A model generated the notes under the pieces. That model worked only from the letters and a program-made list of their open reading frames with translations. It was not told where the DNA came from and ran no database searches. DNA of 64,000 nucleotides from Anaeroglomus sp964630775 (GTDB lineage Bacteria > Planctomycetota > Phycisphaerae > Sedimentisphaerales > Anaerohalosphaeraceae): positions 3,509 to 67,508 of the forward strand of contig CAZVYY010000024.1 in assembly GCA_964630775.1 (NCBI GenBank), in the 5' to 3' direction. Made by a program: the position numbers and the translations under genes. Below are positions 27,199 to 35,360 of this stretch, one piece after another (position 1 is the stretch's first letter; every line of letters begins with the position of its first letter).

Positions 27199-28755
27199 AT
27201 GTTGAAAGAAAAATCAGCCGAATCACAGCCTTCCAGCCGGCCGCTCCGGCAGCTCAATACTCTGCACACTATTTTTCAGATGCTCAGCCGCTGTTCAGGC
27301 CAGAAACAAATGCTCAATGAACTCCTGGATGTCCTGCGGGAACAGATGGGGATGTGTCGGGGCGTATTTATGCTGTCCACACCTGACGGGCGGGAGCTGG
27401 TTGTCGAGGCTGCCAGCCAGGAAGAAAAGCACTCCGAAGCCCACTCCGTTCGCTATCAACGGGGCGAAGGCATTACCGGCCGGGTTCTGGCCACAGGCCG
27501 ACCGGCTATCATTCCGCGTATTGCAGATGAACCGGAGTTTCAAGGTCGAATTTATCTGCGACAGGACAAATGCGATCGCGATTATAGCTTTATCTGTGTA
27601 CCGATTACTCTCAATAATGAGATTATCGGCACCTTCGCCGTGGATGCCCCCACCGGAAATATGGAGTATCTCAATGAAACCCAGCGATTTTTAAGCATTA
27701 TCGCAGCGATGGTCTCCAACGATCTGCATCACCGTCGGGACTTATTGATCGAAAAGCAAAGTCTGACCGAAGAAAACGTCCGGCTCAAAAATGAATTGCG
27801 TGAAAAATACCGGCCTGACAATATTATCGGAAACGCCAATTCCATGCGGATGGTCTATCAGAAAATCCAGCAGGTCGCCGTCGGCACCACCACGGTGTTG
27901 ATACGCGGCGAAACCGGCACCGGCAAAGAACTGGTCGCCTCCGCCGTGCATTATGCGGGACCGCGTGCCGGCAAGCCGTTCATCAAAGTCAACTGCTCGG
28001 CACTCAATGAAAATATCCTCGAGAGCGAGCTGTTCGGTCATGAAAAAGGAGCGTTCACCGGGGCAATCCAAAACCGTGTCGGAAGGCTTGAACAAGCCCA
28101 TGGAGGAACCCTGTTTCTGGATGAAATCGGCGATTTTTCACCCACCATCCAGATCAAATTGCTTCGGGTACTCCAGGAAAAAGAGTTTCAGCGGGTCGGC
28201 AGCAATGTGACACTCAAAAGCGATGTACGCATTATTGCGGCCACCAATCGCAATCTTGAGCAGCTTGTCAGGGAAAACCTGTTCCGGTCGGATTTCTATT
28301 ATCGCATTAATGTGTTCCCGATTTATCTGCCCCCCCTGCGGGAACGCCGGGATGACCTGCTGCTGCTGGCGGATCACTTCATTGAAACGTTATCGCAGAA
28401 GCTGGGCAAAAAAATCCGTCGCATCAGTACGACCGCCATCAATATGATGATGGCCTATCACTGGCCGGGCAATGTCCGCGAACTGGAAAACTGCATCGAA
28501 CATGCCATCCTGCTGACCGACGACGGGGTGATTCATGGGTATCATCTGCCGCCCACACTGCAAATCCCGACCCATCAGGAAATGACCCCGCAGGGTACAT
28601 TAAAAGCTCGCGTCGGACTGCTTGAACGGGATATGATCATCGACTCCCTCAAGCGGTACAGCGGACGCATCAGTTGCGTTGCCCGCGAACTGGGCATCAC
28701 CGAACGCATGCTGCGCTATAAAATTCAAAAGCTGAATATTCAATACAAAAAATAA
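27199..28755 (+). CDS. nifA: NifA, sigma-54-dependent activator of nitrogen fixation
   Basis: A 518-residue enhancer-binding protein: N-terminal GAF domain (about 30-185), AAA+ ATPase (about 205-435; Walker A GETGTGKE, the GAFTGA loop that contacts sigma-54, Walker B GGTLFLDEIGD) and a Fis-type helix-turn-helix at the C-terminus (RISCVARELGITERMLRY). The domain order and the adjacent nif operon identify NifA. The frame is open from 27019, but the sigma-54 promoter at 27044 makes the ATG at 27199 the better start, giving the usual family length; no good ribosome site is visible there. The segment between the ATPase and DNA-binding parts lacks the four-cysteine motif of oxygen-sensitive rhizobial NifA, and no nifL gene is present, so control probably acts through the GAF domain. 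Confidence 0.9.
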   Translation: MLKEKSAESQPSSRPLRQLNTLHTIFQMLSRCSGQKQMLNELLDVLREQMGMCRGVFMLSTPDGRELVVEAASQEEKHSEAHSVRYQRGEGITGRVLATGRPAIIPRIADEPEFQGRIYLRQDKCDRDYSFICVPITLNNEIIGTFAVDAPTGNMEYLNETQRFLSIIAAMVSNDLHHRRDLLIEKQSLTEENVRLKNELREKYRPDNIIGNANSMRMVYQKIQQVAVGTTTVLIRGETGTGKELVASAVHYAGPRAGKPFIKVNCSALNENILESELFGHEKGAFTGAIQNRVGRLEQAHGGTLFLDEIGDFSPTIQIKLLRVLQEKEFQRVGSNVTLKSDVRIIAATNRNLEQLVRENLFRSDFYYRINVFPIYLPPLRERRDDLLLLADHFIETLSQKLGKKIRRISTTAINMMMAYHWPGNVRELENCIEHAILLTDDGVIHGYHLPPTLQIPTHQEMTPQGTLKARVGLLERDMIIDSLKRYSGRISCVARELGITERMLRYKIQKLNIQYKK

Positions 28756-28782
28756 TACCACCTCTCTGTGTCCCTGTTTTGA

Positions 28783-28812
28783 CGCCGGTGAATACTATAC
28801 CGGCGTTTTTTT
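28783..28812 (+). terminator. Rho-independent terminator of nifA
   Basis: CGCCGGT (28783-28789) and ACCGGCG (28799-28805) form a seven-pair GC-rich stem with a nine-base loop, followed directly by seven T residues, 28 bases after the nifA stop. Confidence 0.85.
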
Positions 28813-28986
28813 ATACTGATCTTACTTAAAATTTCCCGTTTCGCCGCGGCTTAAGAGCTTTCAGCCGCCGGCTGCCAGCAACAGCTTTATCACCACGGCG
28901 ATGCAGGGTGACTTGACCCCGTGAACACACGCGGCATATAACCGGCCCGTGACCACCGCGGAATAATCATGCCCGCTGGGTATATT
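28813..28986 (+). repeat. Dispersed intergenic repeat, copy B (longest)
   Basis: The fullest copy of the family, about 170 bases. The left part (ATACTGATCTTACTT, then AAATTTCCCGTTTCG, then GCGGCT and AGCCGC as hairpin arms) matches copies A and E; the middle (CAGCTTTATCACCACGGCGA) resembles copies D and E; the right end (GCGGAATAATCATGCCCGCT, then GGGTATAT) is almost identical to copy C. It lies between the nifA terminator and the nifH promoter. Confidence 0.65.
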
Positions 28987-29254
28987 GTGCGACATTTATT
29001 TCCATCGACCGATTTACATGACAAATATTTCCGAGTCTTTTTAATTCTTTATTTTACAGCAAGTTACAAATCATTCACACAGTAGCTAATAGCGCATTGA
29101 GACATCTTTGTGACAACAATTTCCATTTTTCTGTCGAAGCCTGCATTCATGGTAAATCCTTTGCGGCGATCTTCTCCGCCGGGAAATCCCGTTTTTTATT
29201 CATTTTTGACGCTTTCAAAATACTTCCCAAAGATTTTTTTTGATTTTCAGAATT

Positions 29255-29270
29255 CGGCACACCTCTTGCG
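29255..29270 (+). promoter_or_regulatory. Sigma-54 (-24/-12) promoter of the nifH operon
   Basis: CGGCACACCTCTTGCG has GG at 29256-29257 and GC at 29268-29269, ten bases apart, and matches (T/C)GGCAC-N5-TTGC. Transcription would start near 29281, about 50 bases before nifH. No perfect TGT-N10-ACA activator site was found by eye in the 300 bases upstream. Confidence 0.75.
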
Positions 29271-29330
29271 ATTAGATAACCAGAGTTTGTTGGGAAAACG
29301 TTTATAACAGATTTATCAGGAGTTTCTTCA

Positions 29331-30149
29331 ATGAGAAAGATTGCGATTTACGGCAAAGGCGGTATCGGAAAATCAACCACCACCCAGAATACGGTTGCAG
29401 CCCTGGCCGAGATGGGCAAGAAGATCATGGTGGTGGGCTGCGACCCCAAGGCCGATTCAACACGCCTGCTGCTGGGCGGACTGGCACAAAAGACCGTTCT
29501 GGATACCCTGCGTGAGGAAGGCGAAGATGTTGACCTGGACGATGTGCGCCGCCTGGGTTATGGCGGAACACTGTGCGTCGAATCCGGCGGGCCGGAACCC
29601 GGCGTCGGTTGTGCGGGCCGCGGCATCATCACCTCGATCAACCTGCTGGAACAGTTGGGAGCCTATAAGACAGAACTGGACTATGCGTTCTATGATGTGC
29701 TGGGCGACGTGGTCTGCGGCGGATTTGCCATGCCGATTCGTGAAGGCAAGGCCGAAGAAATTTATATCGTGTGCTCCGGCGAAATGATGGCCATGTATGC
29801 AGCCAACAACATCTGCAAGGGGATTGTCAAATTCGCCGAGGCCGGCGGTGTGCGTCTGGGGGGCCTGATCTGCAACAGCCGAAAAGTGGACAATGAACGC
29901 GAGATGATCGAGGCGTTCGCAAAGAAACTCGGAACCCAGATGATTCACTTCCTGCCACGTGATAATGATGTGCAGCGGGCCGAAATCAATCGCAAGACCG
30001 TCATTGACTGGAACAAGGAAGCGCCGCAGGCCAATGAATATCGCACGCTGGCCCGCAACATCGACCAGAACCAGATGTTCGTGATTCCCAAACCGCTGAA
30101 AATCGATGAACTGGAAAAACTGCTGCTGGATTACGGCATGCTGAATTAA
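29331..30149 (+). CDS. nifH: Nitrogenase iron protein NifH
   Basis: A 272-residue dinitrogenase reductase, which passes electrons from its [4Fe-4S] cluster to NifDK with ATP hydrolysis. The P-loop GKGGIGKST is at residues 8-16; the cluster ligands are Cys94 (GVGCAGRG) and Cys129 (DVVCGGF). Arg97, next to the first ligand, is the position that is ADP-ribosylated in some diazotrophs. AGGAG lies nine bases upstream of the ATG. It is the first gene of the operon, preceded by a sigma-54 promoter. The nifI genes that follow it place the cluster with the anaerobe/methanogen-type groups rather than the proteobacterial type (inference from gene order). Confidence 0.98.
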   Translation: MRKIAIYGKGGIGKSTTTQNTVAALAEMGKKIMVVGCDPKADSTRLLLGGLAQKTVLDTLREEGEDVDLDDVRRLGYGGTLCVESGGPEPGVGCAGRGIITSINLLEQLGAYKTELDYAFYDVLGDVVCGGFAMPIREGKAEEIYIVCSGEMMAMYAANNICKGIVKFAEAGGVRLGGLICNSRKVDNEREMIEAFAKKLGTQMIHFLPRDNDVQRAEINRKTVIDWNKEAPQANEYRTLARNIDQNQMFVIPKPLKIDELEKLLLDYGMLN

Positions 30150-30185
30150 CCCTGCTCCGACAAATACAGAAAGGAACACAATAAT

Positions 30186-30512
30186 ATGATTATGATTCGT
30201 GCCATTGTTCGTCCCGAAAAGGTGGATGAAGTCCTGTCCGCATTGATGTATGCGGGCTTTCCGGCGGTAACCAAGATGGATGTCTATGGCCGCGGCAAGC
30301 AGCGCGGCGTTAAAATCGGCGAAATCACCTATGATGAACTGCCCAAGGAACTGCTCCTGACGGTCGTACCCGACGGCGAAAAAGACTTTGTGATTGAAAC
30401 CATCATGAAGGCCGCCCGCACCGGACCCAAGGGCGCGTTCGGTGACGGCAAGATATTCGTTACCGCCGTCGACGAAGTCTATACCGTCAGTTCCGGCCAA
30501 AAAGAAGTCTGA
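30186..30512 (+). CDS. nifI1: NifI1, PII-like regulator of nitrogenase
   Basis: A 108-residue protein of the GlnB/PII family. It opens MIMIRAIVRPEKVDEVLSAL with the beta-alpha-beta fold and a T-loop segment around MDVYGRGKQRGVKIGEITYDELPK, and ends with the family's GDGKIFVTAVDEVY motif. Together with NifI2 it forms the complex that reversibly inhibits NifDK when ammonium is available, relieved by 2-oxoglutarate and ATP (known from methanogens). The position between nifH and nifD is diagnostic and separates it from ordinary GlnB. Spacing to nifI2 is 17 bases. Confidence 0.93.
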   Translation: MIMIRAIVRPEKVDEVLSALMYAGFPAVTKMDVYGRGKQRGVKIGEITYDELPKELLLTVVPDGEKDFVIETIMKAARTGPKGAFGDGKIFVTAVDEVYTVSSGQKEV

Positions 30513-30529
30513 CCAAAGGAGGGTGTACC

Positions 30530-30928
30530 ATGAAAGAAGTTATTGCGATTATTCGCATCAACAAGATGAACGAAACCAAGCGGGCACTGGCCGATGCCGG
30601 GATTTACTCGCTGACGGCCAGGAAAGTCACCGGCCGGGGACGCGGCAAAATCAACACCCTGCTGCTCAAGGGTGCCGAAAGCGGCTATGAAGAAGCCATC
30701 AATCAGCTCGGCTCCGGCCCCAGGCTCTTTCCCAAGCGGATGCTGACCATCATCGTGCCCGATGCAAAGGTACCGACCGTGGTTAAGACCGTCATCGAGG
30801 TCAACAAGACCGGAAGCCCCGGCGATGGCAAGATCTTTGTACAGCCGCTGCTGGACGCCGTCCGCATCCGTACCGCGGAAAAAGGCGACAAAGCCCTCGA
30901 CGAAAATAACGAACCTGTAAAAACCTAA
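30530..30928 (+). CDS. nifI2: NifI2, PII-like regulator of nitrogenase
   Basis: A 132-residue PII-family protein, partner of NifI1. It starts MKEVIAIIRINKMNETKRAL, has the T-loop region around VTGRGRGKINTLLLKG with an insertion relative to NifI1, and the C-terminal GDGKIFVQPLLDAVRIRT motif, then a charged tail. GGAGG is placed before the ATG. Order nifH-nifI1-nifI2-nifD with short gaps points to one transcript and to post-translational ammonium switch-off of nitrogenase. Confidence 0.93.
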   Translation: MKEVIAIIRINKMNETKRALADAGIYSLTARKVTGRGRGKINTLLLKGAESGYEEAINQLGSGPRLFPKRMLTIIVPDAKVPTVVKTVIEVNKTGSPGDGKIFVQPLLDAVRIRTAEKGDKALDENNEPVKT

Positions 30929-30945
30929 CCCAATGAGGTGTCACA

Positions 30946-32574
30946 ATGGCGCATCAACCTGACCCATCCAAAATAAAAGAAAAACTGATTCAAAAATATC
31001 CGACCAAGGTCGCTCGAAAACGTTCGCAGCAGATTGTCATCAACCAGGTCGGCGAGAATCAGGCGGTCCCGGAAATTACCGCTAACGTTAGAACAACTCC
31101 GGGTATTATCACTCAGCGAGGCTGCACGTATGCCGGCTGTAAAGGCGTCGTGCTGGGCCCGACTCGGGATATCGTCAATATCACGCACGGACCTATCGGC
31201 TGCGGTTTCTATTCCTGGCTGACCCGTCGAAACCAGACCCATCCAGAGGGGCCTGAAGATGATAATTTCATGACCTACTGTTTTTCGACCGATATGCAGG
31301 ATGACCAGATTATCTTCGGTGGAGAGAAAAAACTCCGCCAGGCAATTCAGGAAGCTTATAACCTGTTCAAACCCAAAGCCATCGCGGTCTTTTCCACCTG
31401 CCCGGTCGGACTCATCGGCGACGACGTGCACGCCGTCTGCCGCGAAATGAAAGAAACACTGGGGATTAATGTCTTTGGTTTCAGTTGCGAAGGCTATAAA
31501 GGCGTCAGCCAGTCGGCGGGACATCACATCGCCAACAACCAGCTTTTCAAACATGTCATCGGCCGCAACGACACTGTCGATCCGCACCCGTTTAAAATCT
31601 GTATGCTTGGCGAGTATAATATCGGAGGCGATGCCTTTGTCATCGATGACATCCTCGAACGCTGCGGAATCAAACTGGTCGCCACATTCAGCGGCAACAG
31701 CACCATCGGCAAATTCGAAAACGCCCATACCGCCGACCTGAACTGCGTCATGTGTCACCGGTCGATTAATTATGTCGCGGATATGATCGAAAAGAAATAC
31801 GGCGTCCCGTGGATCAAAGTCAACTTTATCGGCGCCGAATCCACCGCCAAATCCCTGCGAAAAATTGCGGCTTATTTTGACAATCCGGAATTGACGGCCC
31901 GCGTGGAAAAAGTGATTGAAGAAGAAATGAAAGCTCTCAAAGCAATACGCAAAGAAATTAAAAGCCGCTGCGAAGGGAAACTGGCCATGCTGTTTGTCGG
32001 CGGCAGCCGGGCGCACCACTACCAGGATTTATTTAACGAAATCGGCATGAAAACCATCGCCGCCGGCTATGAATTCGCCCACCGCGACGACTACGAAGGC
32101 CGCAAAGTGCTGCCGACAATCCAGGTGGATGCCGACAGCCGCAATATCGAAGAACTGACCGTCGAGCCGGATCCGGAAAAGTATCGCCCGCGCCGCACCG
32201 AAGAGCAACTCAGGATGCTTAACGAAAAAGGACTGGAAGTCCGGGGCTACGAAGGCATGATGCCCCAGATGGACAACCTGACACTGGTCATTGACGACAT
32301 CAGCCAGCATGAATCCGAGATGCTGCTGGAGATTTACAAGCCGGCGATATTCTGCGCCGGAATCAAGGAAAAATTCGGCGTCCAGAAATCCGGCATCCCT
32401 TGCCTCCAGCTTCACAGCTATGACTACGGCGGCCCGTTTGCCGGATTCAAAGGCGCCGTCAACTTCTACAAAACCGTGGACCGGATGGTCAATACTCAGA
32501 TCTGGTCGTTTATCAAGGCTCCCTGGCGGGTCAACGGAAAACCCCTGCTGGAAGCGGAATTAGTCAACAGTTAA
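30946..32574 (+). CDS. nifD: Nitrogenase molybdenum-iron protein alpha chain NifD
   Basis: A 542-residue alpha subunit. P-cluster ligands are Cys60 (QRGCTYAG), Cys86 (GPIGCGFYS) and Cys152 (FSTCPVG). The FeMo-cofactor ligands are Cys270 (VMCHRSINY) and His490 (LQLHSYDYGG), matching Cys275 and His442 of Azotobacter; the substrate-channel residues Gln189 and His193 (VSQSAGHH) are also kept. Relative to the Azotobacter chain there is an extra segment of about 50 residues near 385-440, rich in charged residues, a hallmark of the clostridial/methanogen-like NifD. All ligands present and the absence of a delta-subunit gene argue for Mo-nitrogenase rather than a V- or Fe-only enzyme. Confidence 0.97.
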   Translation: MAHQPDPSKIKEKLIQKYPTKVARKRSQQIVINQVGENQAVPEITANVRTTPGIITQRGCTYAGCKGVVLGPTRDIVNITHGPIGCGFYSWLTRRNQTHPEGPEDDNFMTYCFSTDMQDDQIIFGGEKKLRQAIQEAYNLFKPKAIAVFSTCPVGLIGDDVHAVCREMKETLGINVFGFSCEGYKGVSQSAGHHIANNQLFKHVIGRNDTVDPHPFKICMLGEYNIGGDAFVIDDILERCGIKLVATFSGNSTIGKFENAHTADLNCVMCHRSINYVADMIEKKYGVPWIKVNFIGAESTAKSLRKIAAYFDNPELTARVEKVIEEEMKALKAIRKEIKSRCEGKLAMLFVGGSRAHHYQDLFNEIGMKTIAAGYEFAHRDDYEGRKVLPTIQVDADSRNIEELTVEPDPEKYRPRRTEEQLRMLNEKGLEVRGYEGMMPQMDNLTLVIDDISQHESEMLLEIYKPAIFCAGIKEKFGVQKSGIPCLQLHSYDYGGPFAGFKGAVNFYKTVDRMVNTQIWSFIKAPWRVNGKPLLEAELVNS

Positions 32575-32593
32575 CTCTCAAAATGAGGATTGT

Positions 32594-33973
32594 ATGTTAC
32601 TACGTCATACCACACCACACATTCAGGAACGGTCGGCACTGACCATCAACCCGGCCAAAACCTGCCAGCCTATCGGCGCGCTGTATGCGGCGCTGGGCAT
32701 CCATCGCTGCCTGCCGCACAGCCACGGTTCGCAGGGCTGCTGCGCCTATCATCGCAGCACACTGACTCGGCACTATAAGGAACCGGTCATGGCCGCCACC
32801 AGCTCTTTCACCGAAGGCTCTTCCGTTTTCGGCGGCCAGAGCAACCTGTTGCAGGCCATTCATAATATCTTCTCGATTTATGAGCCGGACGTCATTGCAG
32901 TCCATACCACCTGCCTGTCGGAGACCATCGGCGATGATATCCCGCAGATTATTGCCGCCGCACGAGACAAGAAATTCATCCCGGAAGGCAAATACGTCAT
33001 ACACGCCAATACGCCAAGCTACGTCGGCTCGCATGTGACAGGCTTTTCCAACATGGTCAAAGGGATGGTTTCATATTTTTCCGAGCCGGGACCGCAGACC
33101 AAGACGATCAATATTATCCCCGGCTGGGTCGAACCGTCGGACATGCGTGAAATCAAACGCCTCTGTGCCATGATGGGGACAAAAACCATCCTGTTTCCGG
33201 ACACATCCGATGTGCTGGATTGCCCGCAGACCGGCACACTCGAATTCTATCCCAAAGGCGGCGCTCCCATCGCGGATATCCAGCGTACCGGCCAGAGTCA
33301 GATGACCCTGGCACTGGGCCGCACCGCATCCCTGGCCGCAGCACGAGAGCTGGACACCAAATGCAAAGTGCCCTGTGAGGCTCTCGAACTGCCTATCGGA
33401 CTTCGTTCCACAGACCGGTTTATCGACACACTTCGTCGTGTTTCCCGCGTCGATATCCCCGCCTCACTGGAAGACGAACGCGGCCGGCTGATGGACATCA
33501 TCACCGATATGCACCAGTACTTTTACGGCAAACGCGTGGCCTTATGGGGCGACCCGGATCAATTGGTCTCGCTGACGGAATTCCTGGTCGATCTGGATAT
33601 GCGGCCGGTCTATATCGTCACCGGCACCCCCGGCAAAAAATTCCTGTCCCGGATTGAAAAAGCCCTTCAGGGCAAAGTCCCGGAGGCCCAGGTCCGGGAA
33701 GGCGCCAACGCCGACATGTTCCTGATGCATCAATGGATCAAACAGGAAAAAGTGGATTTACTCATCGGCAATACCTACGGCAAATACATCAGCCGCGATG
33801 AGGATATCCCGCTGCTGCGTTTCGGCTTCCCGATTCTGGATCGCATCGGTCATTCGTATTTTCCGACCGTCGGTTATACCGGCGCCATGCGTATCCTCGA
33901 AAAGATTCTCGGTCTGCTAATGGATCGTCAGGATCGAGACGCGCCGGAAGAAAGTTTTGAATTAGTGATGTAA
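32594..33973 (+). CDS. nifK: Nitrogenase molybdenum-iron protein beta chain NifK
   Basis: A 459-residue beta subunit that pairs with NifD and shares the P-cluster. Ligands are Cys24 (KTCQPIGA), Cys49 (GSQGCCAYHR) and Cys107 (HTTCLSETIGDD). It lacks the N-terminal extension of about 50 residues of the Azotobacter-type chain, as expected for the clostridial/methanogen-like group, in agreement with the NifD insertion. It begins 19 bases after nifD with AGGA in front of the ATG. The sequence appears intact. Confidence 0.97.
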   Translation: MLLRHTTPHIQERSALTINPAKTCQPIGALYAALGIHRCLPHSHGSQGCCAYHRSTLTRHYKEPVMAATSSFTEGSSVFGGQSNLLQAIHNIFSIYEPDVIAVHTTCLSETIGDDIPQIIAAARDKKFIPEGKYVIHANTPSYVGSHVTGFSNMVKGMVSYFSEPGPQTKTINIIPGWVEPSDMREIKRLCAMMGTKTILFPDTSDVLDCPQTGTLEFYPKGGAPIADIQRTGQSQMTLALGRTASLAAARELDTKCKVPCEALELPIGLRSTDRFIDTLRRVSRVDIPASLEDERGRLMDIITDMHQYFYGKRVALWGDPDQLVSLTEFLVDLDMRPVYIVTGTPGKKFLSRIEKALQGKVPEAQVREGANADMFLMHQWIKQEKVDLLIGNTYGKYISRDEDIPLLRFGFPILDRIGHSYFPTVGYTGAMRILEKILGLLMDRQDRDAPEESFELVM

Positions 33974-34003
33974 GCCAATCCCGGATAAGAATGGAACCAT
34001 CCC

Positions 34004-35359
34004 ATGTCAGGCATTCTGGAAAAACGACAAAAACAGATACACCGCAAAGGCGGACAGCCGTTCGAGATGGCGTGCGAAAAACATAGCCTGGCCGGAGCGG
34101 TCAGCCAGAGGGCCTGCGTCTTCTGCGGCAGCCGGGTGGTCTTGTACCCCATCGCCGATGCCCTGCACCTGATTCATGGCCCGGTGGGCTGTGCCGCCTA
34201 TACCTGGGATATCCGCGGAGCGTTATCCTCCGGCCCGCAACTGCATCGGATGAGTTTTACCACCGACCTGCGGGAACAGGATGTCATCCACGGCGGCGAA
34301 GATAAATTATATCGCTGCCTGACAGAATTGATTGCCCATTACCAGCCGCGGGCGGCGTTTGTCTATTCCACCTGTATCGTCGGCGTCATCGGCGATGATG
34401 TCGAAGCGGTCTGCAAACGCGTCGCACGCGAAACCGGCCTGACGGTGATCCCGGTCGCATCCGAAGGATTCAAAGGCACCAAAAAGGATGGCTATCGCGC
34501 CGCCTGCAACGCCCTGTCGCAATTAGTCGGCACCGGCGATACCTCACACATCAGCCCGATGAGCCTGAACATCCTCGGCGATTTCAACATCGCAGGCGAA
34601 ACCTGGATGATTCGGGATTATTACAATCGTATGGGCGTCCAAGTCGTCTCCACCATTACCGGCGACGGCCGGGTGGATGATATCCGACGCGCTCACGGGG
34701 CCAGACTCAATGTCGTGCAATGCAGCGGCTCGATGGTCCATCTGGCCCGACACATGCAGGAAAAATACGGCATCCCGTATATCCACGTCTCGTATTTCGG
34801 CATTCAGGATATGAGCAGAGCCTTGTACGATGTGGCGGAATTCTTTGCCGACAATGAAGTACTGGAACGCACCCAATCACTGGTTCGCCAGGAAATCCAG
34901 AGGGTCATGCCGGAAATAAACCGCTATCGTCGGGATTTACAGGGCAAAAAAGCCGGCATCTACACCGGCGGCGCCTTCAAAGCCTTCTCACTGGTCGATT
35001 CGCTGCGTCTGTTGGGTATCCAGACTGCTTTTGTCGGCTCACAGACCGGCGGCCCGGAGGATTACCAGCGTCTTGAAGCCTTCTGTGATGAGGGTACGAT
35101 TATTGTCGATGATGCCAACATCATGGAACTGGTTCGATTCGCTCAGGAAACCCGCATTGACCTGTTTATCGGCGGCGTCAAAGAACGTCCCATTGCCTAT
35201 AAACTGGGCATCGGATTCTGTGACCATAATCACGAACGCAAAATATCGCTGGCCGGATTTGAGGGCATGCTCAATTTTGCGCGGGAAGTCCATGCTACCA
35301 TCATGAGTCCGGTCTGGAAACTGGTTGGCAACCGTAATCCCCGGACAGGGAGAAATTGA
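34004..35359 (+). CDS. nifE: Nitrogenase cofactor scaffold NifE
   Basis: A 451-residue NifD-like protein which, with NifN, forms the scaffold where NifB-co is matured to FeMo-co. Cluster-binding cysteines are in SQRACVFCGSR, GPVGCAAYTWD and YSTCIVGVIGDD; the motif SEGFKGTKKDGYRAAC replaces the VSQS...GHH segment of NifD, which distinguishes NifE from NifD. It follows nifK by 30 bases, and its TGA is separated by one base from the nifN start. Confidence 0.95.
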   Translation: MSGILEKRQKQIHRKGGQPFEMACEKHSLAGAVSQRACVFCGSRVVLYPIADALHLIHGPVGCAAYTWDIRGALSSGPQLHRMSFTTDLREQDVIHGGEDKLYRCLTELIAHYQPRAAFVYSTCIVGVIGDDVEAVCKRVARETGLTVIPVASEGFKGTKKDGYRAACNALSQLVGTGDTSHISPMSLNILGDFNIAGETWMIRDYYNRMGVQVVSTITGDGRVDDIRRAHGARLNVVQCSGSMVHLARHMQEKYGIPYIHVSYFGIQDMSRALYDVAEFFADNEVLERTQSLVRQEIQRVMPEINRYRRDLQGKKAGIYTGGAFKAFSLVDSLRLLGIQTAFVGSQTGGPEDYQRLEAFCDEGTIIVDDANIMELVRFAQETRIDLFIGGVKERPIAYKLGIGFCDHNHERKISLAGFEGMLNFAREVHATIMSPVWKLVGNRNPRTGRN

Positions 35360-35360
35360 C

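Noticed and set aside
28986..29254. NifA upstream activator sites (TGT-N10-ACA) before nifH
   Set aside because: I checked each TGT in the region and none has ACA at the right distance.
30925..32019. A 364-codon minus-strand frame opposite nifD
   Set aside because: The plus strand encodes NifD with every ligand in place; the opposite frame has no domain and no start signal.
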